Assembly (NCBI RefSeq): GCF_024623455.1
Contig: NZ_JANIPJ010000008.1
Coordinates: 1 to 64,000 of the forward strand
Direction of reading: 5' to 3'
Origin: Paenibacillus soyae
GTDB taxonomy: Bacteria; Bacillota; Bacilli; Paenibacillales; Paenibacillaceae
Length of the DNA stretch: 64,000 nucleotides
Numbering within the stretch: position 1 is the first letter of the stretch; each line of letters starts with the position of its first letter. Below the pieces are notes generated by a model that was given only the letters and a program-made list of their open reading frames with translations, searched no databases and was not told the DNA's origin. The position numbers and the translations under genes were made by a program. This document shows, piece by piece, positions 27,489-35,739 of the stretch.

Positions 27489-28637
27489 ATGCGGATAACA
27501 AACGTTCAAGTGCATGTCATGAAATCGCTGCTGGAGGAACCTTTTTATTTCTCTCAAGGCTGGGTGAAGCAGCGCTCTTCGGTGCTGGTGGAGATCGAGA
27601 CGGATGCCGGTATTACAGGATGGGGAGAGTGTCTGTGCCATGGGCTCCAGCCGCCGGAGATTGCCGCCGCCTTTATTAGACACGCGTTTGCGCCACTTCT
27701 AATAGGAAGAGATCCTCATGACACGGATGTGCTCTGGGAGGAAATGTACAATCTGTCTCGTCCTTACGGCCAAGGCGGCGCGGCGGTGAATGCTATTAGC
27801 GGCATTGATATCGCATTGTGGGACATTAAGGGTAAAAGCTGCGGCCTTCCCGTCAGCAAGTTGCTCGGCGGCACGTTCCGCACGCAGGTTATGCCATATG
27901 CGACCGGCTTCTACCGGACAGCGAAGGGCAGCTACCCCGCGGATGGCGTAGCAGAGGCGTTGCAGCATAAGGCGAATGGTCTCCGCGCCATGAAGCTTAA
28001 GATCGGCTTCGGCATAGACGAGGATCTGGCCTTGATCACCTCCGTCCGGGAAGCGGTGGGACCGGAAATGCGGCTCATGGCGGATGCCAATGGCGCCTAT
28101 AACACGGGACTGGCAAGAAGGCTGCTGCTGGAGTCGGAGTCGTCTAAGCTGTATTTTATGGAAGAGCTGCTGGCTCCTGAGGATATTGACGGCTACAAAG
28201 CGATCCGCCATCTTACAGGAACATTGATTGCCTCCGGTGAGAATCTGTTCGGCAAGATGGGCTACCGTCACTGGATTGCGCAAGGCGCGCTTGACATTGT
28301 GCAGCCGGACCTCTGCTCTTCGGGAGGCTTCACGGAATGCAAGAAGATTGCGACGCTCGCGCAAGCCTGGAATACGTTGATGGTTCCGCATGTATGGGGC
28401 TCTGGAGTTGGCCTTGCCGCCTCCCTCCAATTCATTGCTTCATTGGCGCCGACCCCGCTGGGCCTCTTCCCTGAGGAGCCTATGCTGGAATACGACCAAT
28501 CGTCCCATCCATTCCGCGTGGATCTGATTGGTCATGCCATTACGATGAAGGATGGTATGGTGTCGATTCCGGATGGACCTGGTATTGGTGTGGAGATTAA
28601 TCGCGACATTATTGAAAAATATGCGGTGACTGCTTGA
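27489..28637 (+). CDS. Enolase-superfamily acid-sugar dehydratase / 3,6-anhydrogalactonate cycloisomerase candidate
   Basis: A 382-residue enzyme of the mandelate racemase subgroup. The catalytic set is complete: Lys169 and Lys171 (MKLKIG), metal ligands Asp199 (MADANG), Glu225 (MEELL) and Glu251 (SGEN), and His301 (PHVWGSG). Such enzymes abstract the alpha proton of an acid sugar. Galactonate dehydratase would feed the next two genes, but the surrounding GH127, sulfatase and aldehyde dehydrogenase genes make the 3,6-anhydro-D-galactonate cycloisomerase step of carrageenan catabolism (DauB-like) an equally good or better idea. Both give 2-keto-3-deoxy-galactonate. It is the first gene of an operon behind a consensus promoter. 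Confidence 0.8.
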   Translation: MRITNVQVHVMKSLLEEPFYFSQGWVKQRSSVLVEIETDAGITGWGECLCHGLQPPEIAAAFIRHAFAPLLIGRDPHDTDVLWEEMYNLSRPYGQGGAAVNAISGIDIALWDIKGKSCGLPVSKLLGGTFRTQVMPYATGFYRTAKGSYPADGVAEALQHKANGLRAMKLKIGFGIDEDLALITSVREAVGPEMRLMADANGAYNTGLARRLLLESESSKLYFMEELLAPEDIDGYKAIRHLTGTLIASGENLFGKMGYRHWIAQGALDIVQPDLCSSGGFTECKKIATLAQAWNTLMVPHVWGSGVGLAASLQFIASLAPTPLGLFPEEPMLEYDQSSHPFRVDLIGHAITMKDGMVSIPDGPGIGVEINRDIIEKYAVTA

Positions 28638-28680
28638 AGCGGGCAGGCGAATTCTTGCGCGCTGTTGAGGGGGACTAGGT

Positions 28681-29670
28681 TTGAAAGTAATCGTTATTGA
28701 CTGCGGAACAACCAACTGCAGAATGAGGCTGCTTGATGGGGATAGGCTATTGGCTAGTGTTACAAAACAAACGGGGGCGGGCAACTCAGCGCAATTAGGT
28801 AACAACTCTAGCTTGAAGTGGGCGCTGAAGGAGAGCTACGAAGAGCTAGCTGCCGCTGAACCGGTGGCTATGCGGGAGGTTTATGACATTGTCGCATCCG
28901 GTATGATAACCTCCAGCGCAGGGCTGATGGAGATTGAGCATCTGATGGGACCAGTCAATCTAATTGATCTGACCGGCTCGATCAGGCGCCATCTGTTTCC
29001 GGAGTTATTCCCTCAGCCTGTTCTGTTCGTACCTGGTGTGAAATTTATAGGAGCTGCATTGGCGAATCACGATATGATACGAGGCGAGGAGACCGAGCTG
29101 TTTGGTTTTTTGGAGGTACTAACATCAGGGAATGAGGTTAATAAAGAACGATTGTTCATGCATTATGGCTCTCACCACAAATGGATCAGAACCAGAGAGC
29201 GCTCCATCATAAGCAGCAGCACGTCGATCTCAGGCGAACTGATGATGGCTGTCATGAACCATACGCTGCTAAGAGACAATACACTCCATCTAGAAGATGT
29301 GGTTCCGGATCCGGATTGGGTACGGAAAGGGGTAGAGGCGGTAAAGCAATATGGAGCGGGCCGCGCCCTTTTCCAAGTTCGAACGCTTAATGTGTTGGAC
29401 AAGCAAGATAAACAAGCGTCAACAAGCTTCTTCCTCGGAGTCATTGCTGGCCAGGACTTAGCTATGCTGACGGAAGAGTTGCTGTACGGTGTCGAAGAAA
29501 TCGTCTTATATGGACGAAACTTGTTTCCTTCCATCGTTGTTCCTATTCTGAAGGACTTTTACCCGAGTATTGCCATTCGGGTTGTTCCGGAGGAAGAGTC
29601 TGGCTGGTTAAGCGTCTACGGAGCGGCGAGCCTATACAGACAATATAAAGAGGAGATGAAGGGATGTTAA
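28681..29670 (+). CDS. dgoK: 2-dehydro-3-deoxygalactonokinase
   Basis: A 329-residue DgoK-family sugar kinase, TTG start behind GGGGGACTAGG. The N-terminal phosphate-binding DCGTTNCRMRLLDG, the VASGMITSSAGL segment and the MIRGEETELFG motif are diagnostic of this family, which is distinct from ROK and PfkB kinases. It phosphorylates 2-keto-3-deoxy-D-galactonate at the 6 position using ATP, in the cytoplasm. The stop overlaps the next gene's start by seven bases, so the two are translationally coupled. A DgoK-type kinase marks a D-galactonate or 3,6-anhydro-D-galactose route and not the L-anhydrogalactose route of agar. Confidence 0.88.
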   Translation: MKVIVIDCGTTNCRMRLLDGDRLLASVTKQTGAGNSAQLGNNSSLKWALKESYEELAAAEPVAMREVYDIVASGMITSSAGLMEIEHLMGPVNLIDLTGSIRRHLFPELFPQPVLFVPGVKFIGAALANHDMIRGEETELFGFLEVLTSGNEVNKERLFMHYGSHHKWIRTRERSIISSSTSISGELMMAVMNHTLLRDNTLHLEDVVPDPDWVRKGVEAVKQYGAGRALFQVRTLNVLDKQDKQASTSFFLGVIAGQDLAMLTEELLYGVEEIVLYGRNLFPSIVVPILKDFYPSIAIRVVPEEESGWLSVYGAASLYRQYKEEMKGC

Positions 29671-30293
29671 CCGTACAGCAGCAGATTAATAGAAGCAAGA
29701 TCGTAGCGATTCTTCGCAATGTACCGCTCGACCGTTTGCCGAGAGTCATGGAGGCTCTCTATGAGGGCGGTATTCGAGTGGCCGAAATTACGCTGAATTC
29801 GGATGGCGCCCTTGACGGTATTCGGGTAATGAGGAAAATGTACGAGGGGAAAATGTCGATTGGCGCCGGGACAGTTATTACCGCTCTGGACGTGGAACGC
29901 GCGACGGATGCAGGGGCCGAATTTCTAATCTCGCCCCACACGGATGAAAGAGTGATTGAGGCGGCGTTATCCCACTCCAGCGTCCCAATCCCCGGAGCGC
30001 TTACGCCGACGGAGGTTGTGCGTGCTGTAACGGCTGGAGCGCCGTACGTGAAGCTGTTCCCTTGCACGACCTTTGGCCCGAGCTATGTGAAGGAGCTGCT
30101 GGCGCCCTTGAATCATGTCAAATTCATGGCGGTCGGCGGCATAACAGCAAAGCTGGCAGCGGCTTATATACAGGCTGGTGCGATTGCGGTCGGAGCCGGA
30201 AGCGGTCTGGTCTCCCATGCCGATGTTATGGCGCATAACTATGCCGCGATAACGTCCAATGCGCGTGAGCTTGTAAGGCATATTGAAGGCTGA
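29664..30293 (+). CDS. 2-keto-3-deoxy-6-phosphogalactonate/gluconate aldolase
   Basis: A 209-residue class I aldolase of the KDPG/KDPGal family, normal length. Glu41 (VAEITLNS) and the Schiff-base Lys130 (PYVKLFPC) are in place, as are the phosphate-binding GTVIT and AVGGIT/VGAGSGL loops. The TLNS sequence after the Glu is the form common in DgoA-type enzymes. It splits the 6-phosphate made by the preceding kinase into pyruvate and glyceraldehyde-3-phosphate. It is the last gene of the three-gene operon and is followed by a terminator. Confidence 0.9.
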   Translation: MLTVQQQINRSKIVAILRNVPLDRLPRVMEALYEGGIRVAEITLNSDGALDGIRVMRKMYEGKMSIGAGTVITALDVERATDAGAEFLISPHTDERVIEAALSHSSVPIPGALTPTEVVRAVTAGAPYVKLFPCTTFGPSYVKELLAPLNHVKFMAVGGITAKLAAAYIQAGAIAVGAGSGLVSHADVMAHNYAAITSNARELVRHIEG

Positions 30294-30329
30294 CCTGTAT
30301 CAATGGTAGGATGAATAGATAAGCTTATG

Positions 30330-30357
30330 GAGGAATCGTTCCGGCGATTCCTCTTTT
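30330..30357 (+). terminator. Rho-independent terminator of the keto-deoxy-sugar operon
   Basis: GAGGAATCG pairs perfectly with CGATTCCTC around TTCCGG and is followed by TTTT. Confidence 0.8.
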
Positions 30358-30391
30358 GGTTGGAATGGAACAAGAGGAGGCGTTGCTGATT

Positions 30392-31288
30392 ATGCAGCAT
30401 ACCGTCAAATTCCGAACGGATCGGGTGCCCGCCGTGGACAATGTTGGCTTGTTCAGGACAACCGCATTGTGGGCCCATATGGACCGTGTTCTGCCTCATG
30501 ACGTGTTGATTGTTGTCAGGGAAGGACTTGTCCATATTATTGAAGATGGCACGGAATATCATATTTCGCCCGGCGAGGTTTTCCTGATGAAGCGGGGCGT
30601 GCGCCACTATGGCTTGCCGCAAACGCTGCCAGGCTCCGAATGGTATTGGATTACGTTCGGCGCTCCGGAGACGGAGGAGCATGATCACCAGATGGCAGAG
30701 ACGGAGACAGAAGCAGAGGCAGAGATTGCGGATGCTAAGGGAATGAGCCTGCTGAGGGGCCAATTGCCCCAAACCATTGAGCTGAAACGTCTCAAGGTGA
30801 GCGACTTTCAGGGCATCTGCGTCAGAATGAATAAGCTCTTGCATCACTATGCGATGGGAACGGCTTACGACCGGCTGAAGCTTAATGTGGGTACTCTTGA
30901 CTTGCTGCTGGATTTGCACCGGGATGTGACGGACTCCAGCGGGAAACGCCATAAGCTGTATGATGATGTGAAAGCCTTCGTTCAGCGGCATCTGCACGAG
31001 GATATTCGGTCGGAGCAGCTGGCAGAGTCCCTGCAGCTGAACTATTCCTATATGAGCAGAGTGTTCTCCAGAGAAGCGGGCATGTCGATCCGGCGCTTCA
31101 TTATGGAGGCGAAGGTGAAGGAGGCGATCCGGCTGTTCAGTGAAAGTCGGCTTAATATTTCGCAGATCAGCGAGAAGCTGGGCTACAACAATCCGTATTA
31201 TTTTACCCGAATATTCAAGCAGGTGACCGGTTACAGCCCTACGGATTATCTCAAGAAGGGGTATTATGACAAGGGCAGCTTTCAATAA
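30392..31288 (+). CDS. AraC-family regulator with cupin sensor
   Basis: A ~298-residue regulator. ATG 30392 is chosen behind GAGGAGG at 30374-30380; an upstream TTG would lie inside the preceding terminator. The N-terminal cupin (~10-95: VREGLVHIIEDGTEYHISPGEVFLMKRGVRHYG) is followed by an unusual acidic run rich in Glu and Ala (~100-120), then two helix-turn-helix motifs (RSEQLAESLQLNYSYMSRVFS, ISQISEKLGYNNPYYFTRIFKQ). It lies between the kinase/aldolase operon and the convergent GH127 gene and probably controls the anhydrosugar genes. Confidence 0.87.
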   Translation: MQHTVKFRTDRVPAVDNVGLFRTTALWAHMDRVLPHDVLIVVREGLVHIIEDGTEYHISPGEVFLMKRGVRHYGLPQTLPGSEWYWITFGAPETEEHDHQMAETETEAEAEIADAKGMSLLRGQLPQTIELKRLKVSDFQGICVRMNKLLHHYAMGTAYDRLKLNVGTLDLLLDLHRDVTDSSGKRHKLYDDVKAFVQRHLHEDIRSEQLAESLQLNYSYMSRVFSREAGMSIRRFIMEAKVKEAIRLFSESRLNISQISEKLGYNNPYYFTRIFKQVTGYSPTDYLKKGYYDKGSFQ

Positions 31289-31322
31289 AACGGGCCTTGA
31301 ACGAGAGGACTCGCCCAAGGCC
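31284..31322 (-). terminator. Terminator of the GH127 gene
   Basis: Read on the minus strand, GGCCTTG and CGAG pair with CTCG and CAAGGCC, followed by CGTTTTATT. It may also help stop the convergent AraC transcript. Confidence 0.65.
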
Positions 31323-31338
31323 GGCAGGATCAAGCGTA

Positions 31339-33252
31339 TTAGATCAGCGGCAGCCAGACGGACATATCGGTCTGACCACGATTGTTCCATGCGTAATAAG
31401 GCACAAGCCTTACATCGATTTCTGCCATGTCTAATGCTTCAAATGGCTTATAGAGGGTGTCGGAATGGTCCTCCTGCGGGATCTTCAGCGCCGTGCCATG
31501 CAAGGTTGTGACGCCGCCCAGCAGCTCATGATCGTAACGGGCCTCGAACCGCGTAGAGAGCGGAATTCGAATCTGATCAATGGCCATGCCTTCAGGGAGA
31601 TCAATGCTCTCCAGACAGTAGACGAACGGACCGTACATGAAGGCAACCTGGCCGCGAGCCTCTTCGACCATTGGGTTGGCAGCAATACGTTTCACGCGCA
31701 TAGGCAGCACCAGCTCGATCTGATCGTTGGCTTGCCATTTGCGCTTCAGCTCGAAGTAAGTGCCTGCCGCTGGTTGAGCCTGTTCTTCCCCGTTGATTCT
31801 GACTGTTGCGCCGTCAGCCCATTGCGGGATCCGAAGATGAATGGAGGTCTCCGCATTCAGCGGGCTGTTGATTGTCATCAATACCGTCTCTTCAGCAGGG
31901 AAGCTGGATTTCATCGTCAGGCTGAGCGTCTCGCCTGAGGACAGCACGGTATTCAATTCATTGCCGCTGTACAGATGAATATACAGGCCGTCACTGGATT
32001 GACCGTATGCCCATTGATTTAATCTTGCCAGCGTGCGAAGCACCTGTGGCGGGCAGCAGTAGCATGTATGCGTGAACCATCTCTCGGTTCTGAAATGCTG
32101 CGTTTGCGCCGAGTGGTGGTTGAAGAGCTTGCCGTTTCTGGTCTCCAGCGGATTGGTATAACAGAAGTGGTGGCCGTCCAGGGTCATGGAGCCCAGCAGG
32201 CTGTTGTACACAACCTTCTCGAACACGTCCATATACTTGGGATCCTGAGTCAGGCTGAACATGCGCATCGACCACATCGCATTGCCGATATTGGCGCAGG
32301 TCTCCGTGTAAGCGGAGCGGTTAGGCAGATGGTAGTCGGTGCCGAACGCTTCCCAGATCTTGTCGCCATTCGGGGACAAGCCGTTGTAGATGGAGCCGAT
32401 GCCGCCCGTCAGGTACATTTTTTTGGTATACATATTGTCCCAAATTTTCTCCAGCGCATGCATCACAGTCTCTTCGCCCGTGTGGGAGTAGACGTCTGCA
32501 GCGCCAGCATACAGGTATACAGCCGTTACAGCATGTCCCGTTGCTTCCGTCTCTTCACGCAGCGGTGTGCGGTCCTGGTTCTGATCCTCGCCTCCGTAGC
32601 CGGCGCCTCTCATCGTCATGAAGATATCGGCCAGCTTCAGGTAGGTCTCGTTGCCTGTAATGCGATGCAGATCAACAAGGCCCATAATATTGGAAGGGTT
32701 CCAGCCGTAATGGATGAGATGCTTCGGACATGGATTGAAGGTTTCGTTCAGGTAATCGGCCGCTTTGATCGCAACCTCTAGGAAGTTGGTTTTGCCGGTT
32801 GCGGTGTGGTGCACGCATGCCGCGGTTAACAGATGTCCGAAGTTATAGTCCTCATGATAGATGCGCTGACCCCAGCGCTTCTTATGGCTAAGCTGAATGT
32901 TGGTGCTGATGTAGCCGTCTGGATCCTGCGCCTTGGCGATAAAGCCAATGTACTTGTCCATCTTCTGGTCAAGCGCAGCGTCCTTGGTGATGGCATACAC
33001 ATGCGCGCAAGCCTCCAGAAATTTATAGCAATCGCCGTCGGACCAGTCCTCTCCGTAATGGCGGTCCGTCTTGAGTCCAGCAGCTACCTCGAAGTTGGGC
33101 ATATAGGTGCCGTTTTCTTTGACATGAATGGCCTTCTCCATAGAATCAATCATTTCTTCATGGCAGAGGTGGAAGCGATCCGCCCAGAAGCCTGTTGTCC
33201 ACTTGGCGTCGGTCATATTTAATGGCTTTACTTTTCTCATATCCTGTTCCAC
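31339..33252 (-). CDS. GH127 glycosidase (3,6-anhydro-D-galactosidase or beta-L-arabinofuranosidase)
   Basis: A 637-residue cytoplasmic enzyme, GTG start behind GGAGGG. The zinc-cysteine active site of GH127 is complete: Glu317 and Cys319 (YTETCANIG) plus Cys399 and the nucleophile Cys400 (CYCCPPQ), matching Glu338, Cys340, Cys417 and Cys418 of Bifidobacterium HypBA1. The (alpha/alpha)6 barrel (to ~430) is followed by two beta domains. Characterised GH127 enzymes are beta-L-arabinofuranosidases or, in marine carrageenan loci, alpha-3,6-anhydro-D-galactosidases. With sulfatases and a DgoK-type pathway beside it, the second role fits better here, but sequence alone does not settle it. Confidence 0.87.
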   Translation of the reverse strand: MEQDMRKVKPLNMTDAKWTTGFWADRFHLCHEEMIDSMEKAIHVKENGTYMPNFEVAAGLKTDRHYGEDWSDGDCYKFLEACAHVYAITKDAALDQKMDKYIGFIAKAQDPDGYISTNIQLSHKKRWGQRIYHEDYNFGHLLTAACVHHTATGKTNFLEVAIKAADYLNETFNPCPKHLIHYGWNPSNIMGLVDLHRITGNETYLKLADIFMTMRGAGYGGEDQNQDRTPLREETEATGHAVTAVYLYAGAADVYSHTGEETVMHALEKIWDNMYTKKMYLTGGIGSIYNGLSPNGDKIWEAFGTDYHLPNRSAYTETCANIGNAMWSMRMFSLTQDPKYMDVFEKVVYNSLLGSMTLDGHHFCYTNPLETRNGKLFNHHSAQTQHFRTERWFTHTCYCCPPQVLRTLARLNQWAYGQSSDGLYIHLYSGNELNTVLSSGETLSLTMKSSFPAEETVLMTINSPLNAETSIHLRIPQWADGATVRINGEEQAQPAAGTYFELKRKWQANDQIELVLPMRVKRIAANPMVEEARGQVAFMYGPFVYCLESIDLPEGMAIDQIRIPLSTRFEARYDHELLGGVTTLHGTALKIPQEDHSDTLYKPFEALDMAEIDVRLVPYYAWNNRGQTDMSVWLPLI

Positions 33253-33473
33253 GGTATACCCTCCATTTAAGTCTGAATTGTCCTGCTGCCTTTATTTTAA
33301 CGAGATTCGGTTATGGACAGCCATGCACTATACCATACAAAAGTAGTACCTTTTTTACCACTTATGCATTTATAAGATGTTGAGATATCCGATTGTGAAA
33401 ATTCGTCCACTGAAAGTCCTCGATAAAGGTTTTCTAATGGCCCAACTAGCTCACCTCGAAATTCTCGGACACC
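33253..33473. other. Gene-free stretch upstream of GH127
   Basis: About 220 bases that must hold the GH127 promoter (minus strand). I see no strong consensus promoter or operator; small frames here are not supported by a ribosome site. Confidence 0.4.
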
Positions 33474-33665
33474 CATTACCTGCAAAAAGTACAGTTATTT
33501 ATGCGTTTGGCGCCTTATAGAAGCTGTTAACTGTAGAAGGTACAGTTATTTTCATCAGCTTGGGGAGATGAGGTGAATTGTCGGCGATTTAAGTGTACGT
33601 TATGCAGCTAATCTCTCTGGAATGCAGATGATGCCCCGAAATAACTGTAGGTTTTGCAGGTAATG
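33474..33665. repeat. 192-bp element with 27-bp terminal inverted repeats (MITE-like)
   Basis: The left arm (33474-33500) starts CATTACCTGCAAAA and ends TACAGTTATTT. The right arm (33639-33665) is its reverse complement with 25 of 27 bases identical. A third, partial copy of the TACAGTTATTT part lies inside at about 33541-33551. There is no open frame of note. This arrangement suggests a non-autonomous mobile or extragenic palindromic element; no obvious target-site duplication was found. Confidence 0.7.
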
Positions 33666-33668
33666 CTG

Positions 33669-33792
33669 CACCCGCGTGGACCTGCGTAGACCCGGGTAAA
33701 CCCGCGTAGACCTGCGTAGGAACCGTGTAGACCCGGGTAAACCCGCGTAGACCTGCGTAGGAACCGTGTAGACCCGGGTAGACCCGCGTGGA
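33669..33792. repeat. 41-bp tandem repeat, about three copies
   Basis: The string TAGACCCGGGTA recurs at 33687, 33728 and 33769, an exact 41-base period, with almost no change between copies. Each copy is itself built of 10-11-base units such as ACCCGCGTAG and ACCTGCGTAG. Coding potential is not credible. It begins within a few bases of the right arm of the inverted-repeat element. Confidence 0.85.
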
Positions 33793-33891
33793 CATAAGCA
33801 GATATACATTGATCTGTAAAGAACTATTAGATCAGCATTGCTGCCAATTGGTCTATATTGCTCTGCCATGACCTGCTTTGCATTACAATGG

Positions 33892-33937
33892 AAAAAAAGT
33901 GAATCAGGACTAACCCTAGGGGCTAGTCCTGATTCAC
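33892..33937 (-). terminator. Strong terminator of the minus-strand sulfatase
   Basis: A 14-bp perfect outer stem (GTGAATCAGGACTA with its complement) plus three inner G-C pairs, followed on the minus strand by seven T residues. Confidence 0.9.
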
Positions 33938-33965
33938 TTCGTTGACCGTTTACTCGGGGTCACGC

Positions 33966-35543
33966 TTACTGCTCCACATTAACCGGCTGCTGCCTCTTGC
34001 ACTGGGTAAGCCCCTTCTGTCCTTGAATGGCATGGGCGACCTTCGTCCAATTATTGGTTTGGTCCAAAATAAACTTATACACCGTGTTCATATTCGCCTG
34101 TTCCAGTCCCCGATAATTCGCGAGCGGCCCCAGGCCTTCCTTCCAGCTCCGCAGCTTGCTCAGCAGACCTTCCTTGATCTCAATGTATGCGGGATCGTCG
34201 AACAGATTGTTCTGCTCGTAGGGGTCCCGCTGCAGATCATACAATTCCCCTTCAACCAGCGGCTGGTCGAAGAAGGCGGAATACTTCAAATAATGATCGC
34301 CGTACAGCTTGTCGTGAATATTCTCCTGCTCGGGGTAATGCGTCAGCTTCCACCTCGCATCTCGGATCATAAGGGCAGGCTCGGTATGAATAGACCCGCA
34401 ATAATAGAGGCTGTGCGCTTCCGTGCGATGAACCGCCTTCTCGCCCCGGCATACCGGCAGCAGGCTCATGCCTTGCACGCCTTCGGGAATTGGAATGTGT
34501 GCCGCATCCAGCACCGTTGGCATAATATCGATAATTTCGGCAAAGCTCTGATGGCGCATGCCGCCGTTGTGGCCGCCAGGCAGCTTCACCAGAAGCGGAA
34601 TCCGGACCACCGGCTCATACATATGACCCCATTTCTCAATAAAGCCATGCTCTCCCATCATGGCGCCATGATCCGAGGTAAAGATAATAAGCGAGTTGTC
34701 GTAAAGCTCCAGCTCCTTCAGCTTGGCAATCACCTTGCCGATCCGATCGTCGACATGAGTGACGAGGCCATAATAGCTGGACATGCTTTTGCGGTAATCC
34801 TCCGCATCCAGCTTGTCGAAGCCGCGAACCTTGTGGAAGTAGCGTTGGGTAATCGGTTTGTCCGCCAGCGTTCGGCCGGCATTGTCGGGCAGCGGCAGCT
34901 CCGCCGGATCGTACATATCCGCGTAAGGCTGAGTTGGCATATATGGCGTATGGGGATCCAGAAGAGATAAATAATGAAAGATAGGATGATCCGAATGAGG
35001 CACGTCCTGAATTCGATCGATGTAAGCCTCCGTTAGCCGGGAACAGGAGGTTTGATCGGGAGGAGTAGGGCTTTTCCCATGAATAACCAGAGGGATGTCG
35101 CCTTCATTTTTTTTGAAGGAGGACTTGCGGCGCATCTCGGGCTCCTTGATTCCAAGGAAGCTGGTATAGGGATCGGGGGAGCCGTTCATAAATTCATCGA
35201 AGCCGCATTGCTCCGGTGTCCGGTGTACATGCAGCTTGCCATACATCGTTGTTGTATAGCCGTGCTCGCGAAGCAGCTCGGGCAGCGGCTGCTCGTCTTC
35301 AACCATACGCATGGCATTGTCTAGGATGCCATGGCTAAGCGGATTGCGTCCGGTCATGAGACTGGCTCTGGCGGGCACGCACATCGGGCAGTTTGTATAG
35401 GCTTGCTCGAAGATGACGGAATCCTGCGCAAGCTCATCCAGGTGAGGGGTTCTCACGATTGAATTGCCCATAAATCCCAGGCTGTCAGCTCTAAGCTCGT
35501 CGCACATCAGAAAAAACACATGGGGACGATTGGCGGATGCCAT
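33966..35543 (-). CDS. S1-family sulfatase, cytoplasmic (CVPAR type)
   Basis: A 525-residue sulfatase starting at ATG 35543 behind AAGGAGTG. Cys55 lies in CVPAR, which keeps the CxPxR maturation core but has Ala in place of the usual Ser; ASLMTGR follows. Metal ligands are in MCDELRAD and TSDHGAMMGEHG, and DPYEQNNLF marks the C-terminal subdomain. There is no signal peptide. It is convergent with nothing close and divergent from the aldehyde dehydrogenase gene; with the GH127 gene it brackets the repeat region. It probably removes sulfate from imported galactose-type oligosaccharides (inference from context). Confidence 0.88.
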   Translation of the reverse strand: MASANRPHVFFLMCDELRADSLGFMGNSIVRTPHLDELAQDSVIFEQAYTNCPMCVPARASLMTGRNPLSHGILDNAMRMVEDEQPLPELLREHGYTTTMYGKLHVHRTPEQCGFDEFMNGSPDPYTSFLGIKEPEMRRKSSFKKNEGDIPLVIHGKSPTPPDQTSCSRLTEAYIDRIQDVPHSDHPIFHYLSLLDPHTPYMPTQPYADMYDPAELPLPDNAGRTLADKPITQRYFHKVRGFDKLDAEDYRKSMSSYYGLVTHVDDRIGKVIAKLKELELYDNSLIIFTSDHGAMMGEHGFIEKWGHMYEPVVRIPLLVKLPGGHNGGMRHQSFAEIIDIMPTVLDAAHIPIPEGVQGMSLLPVCRGEKAVHRTEAHSLYYCGSIHTEPALMIRDARWKLTHYPEQENIHDKLYGDHYLKYSAFFDQPLVEGELYDLQRDPYEQNNLFDDPAYIEIKEGLLSKLRSWKEGLGPLANYRGLEQANMNTVYKFILDQTNNWTKVAHAIQGQKGLTQCKRQQPVNVEQ

Positions 35544-35663
35544 TAGATATCACTCCTTGTAAGGTATTACTTGAAATATACTATATAATTTATATTTAAT
35601 CAATTTGGATAAATATAAAATGAGCTCGTGAATTCGGCAATCCAATACCGTTCAAAAAACACA

Positions 35664-35692
35664 TTGACATCTCCACGTGGCGTCGATATCAT
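35664..35692 (+). promoter_or_regulatory. Sigma-A promoter of the aldehyde dehydrogenase/sulfatase operon
   Basis: TTGACA (35664-35669) and TATCAT (35687-35692) are 17 bases apart, ~47 bases before the ATG. The very AT-rich 35570-35640 stretch on the other side probably holds the divergent sulfatase promoter. Confidence 0.7.
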
Positions 35693-35739
35693 TTAAATAT
35701 ATATTATTATTTTATAAATGAAATGGAGCTGGAGATGAC

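Noticed and set aside
27489-30293. Plain D-galactonate (dgo) operon as the sole explanation
   Set aside because: It cannot be excluded, but the adjacent GH127, sulfatases and aldehyde dehydrogenase fit an anhydrogalactose route better, so it is kept only as the alternative.
30239-31390. Long minus-strand open frame (383 codons) opposite the AraC gene
   Set aside because: It is the antisense of a well-supported AraC gene; its composition is typical of a shadow frame and it has no recognisable domain.
33474-33792. Possible CRISPR array from repeated units
   Set aside because: Copies are directly adjacent with no unique spacers, the period is 41 bases with internal 10-base units, and no cas genes are near.
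33589-33869. Minus-strand frames encoding repeats such as VYPGL/TRVYT
   Set aside because: The apparent protein repeats simply translate the 41-bp tandem DNA repeat; two frames are open at once and there is no clear ribosome site.
33942-34970. Long plus-strand open frame (342 codons) opposite the sulfatase
   Set aside because: It is a shadow of the minus-strand sulfatase, whose catalytic motifs, start and terminator are all clear.
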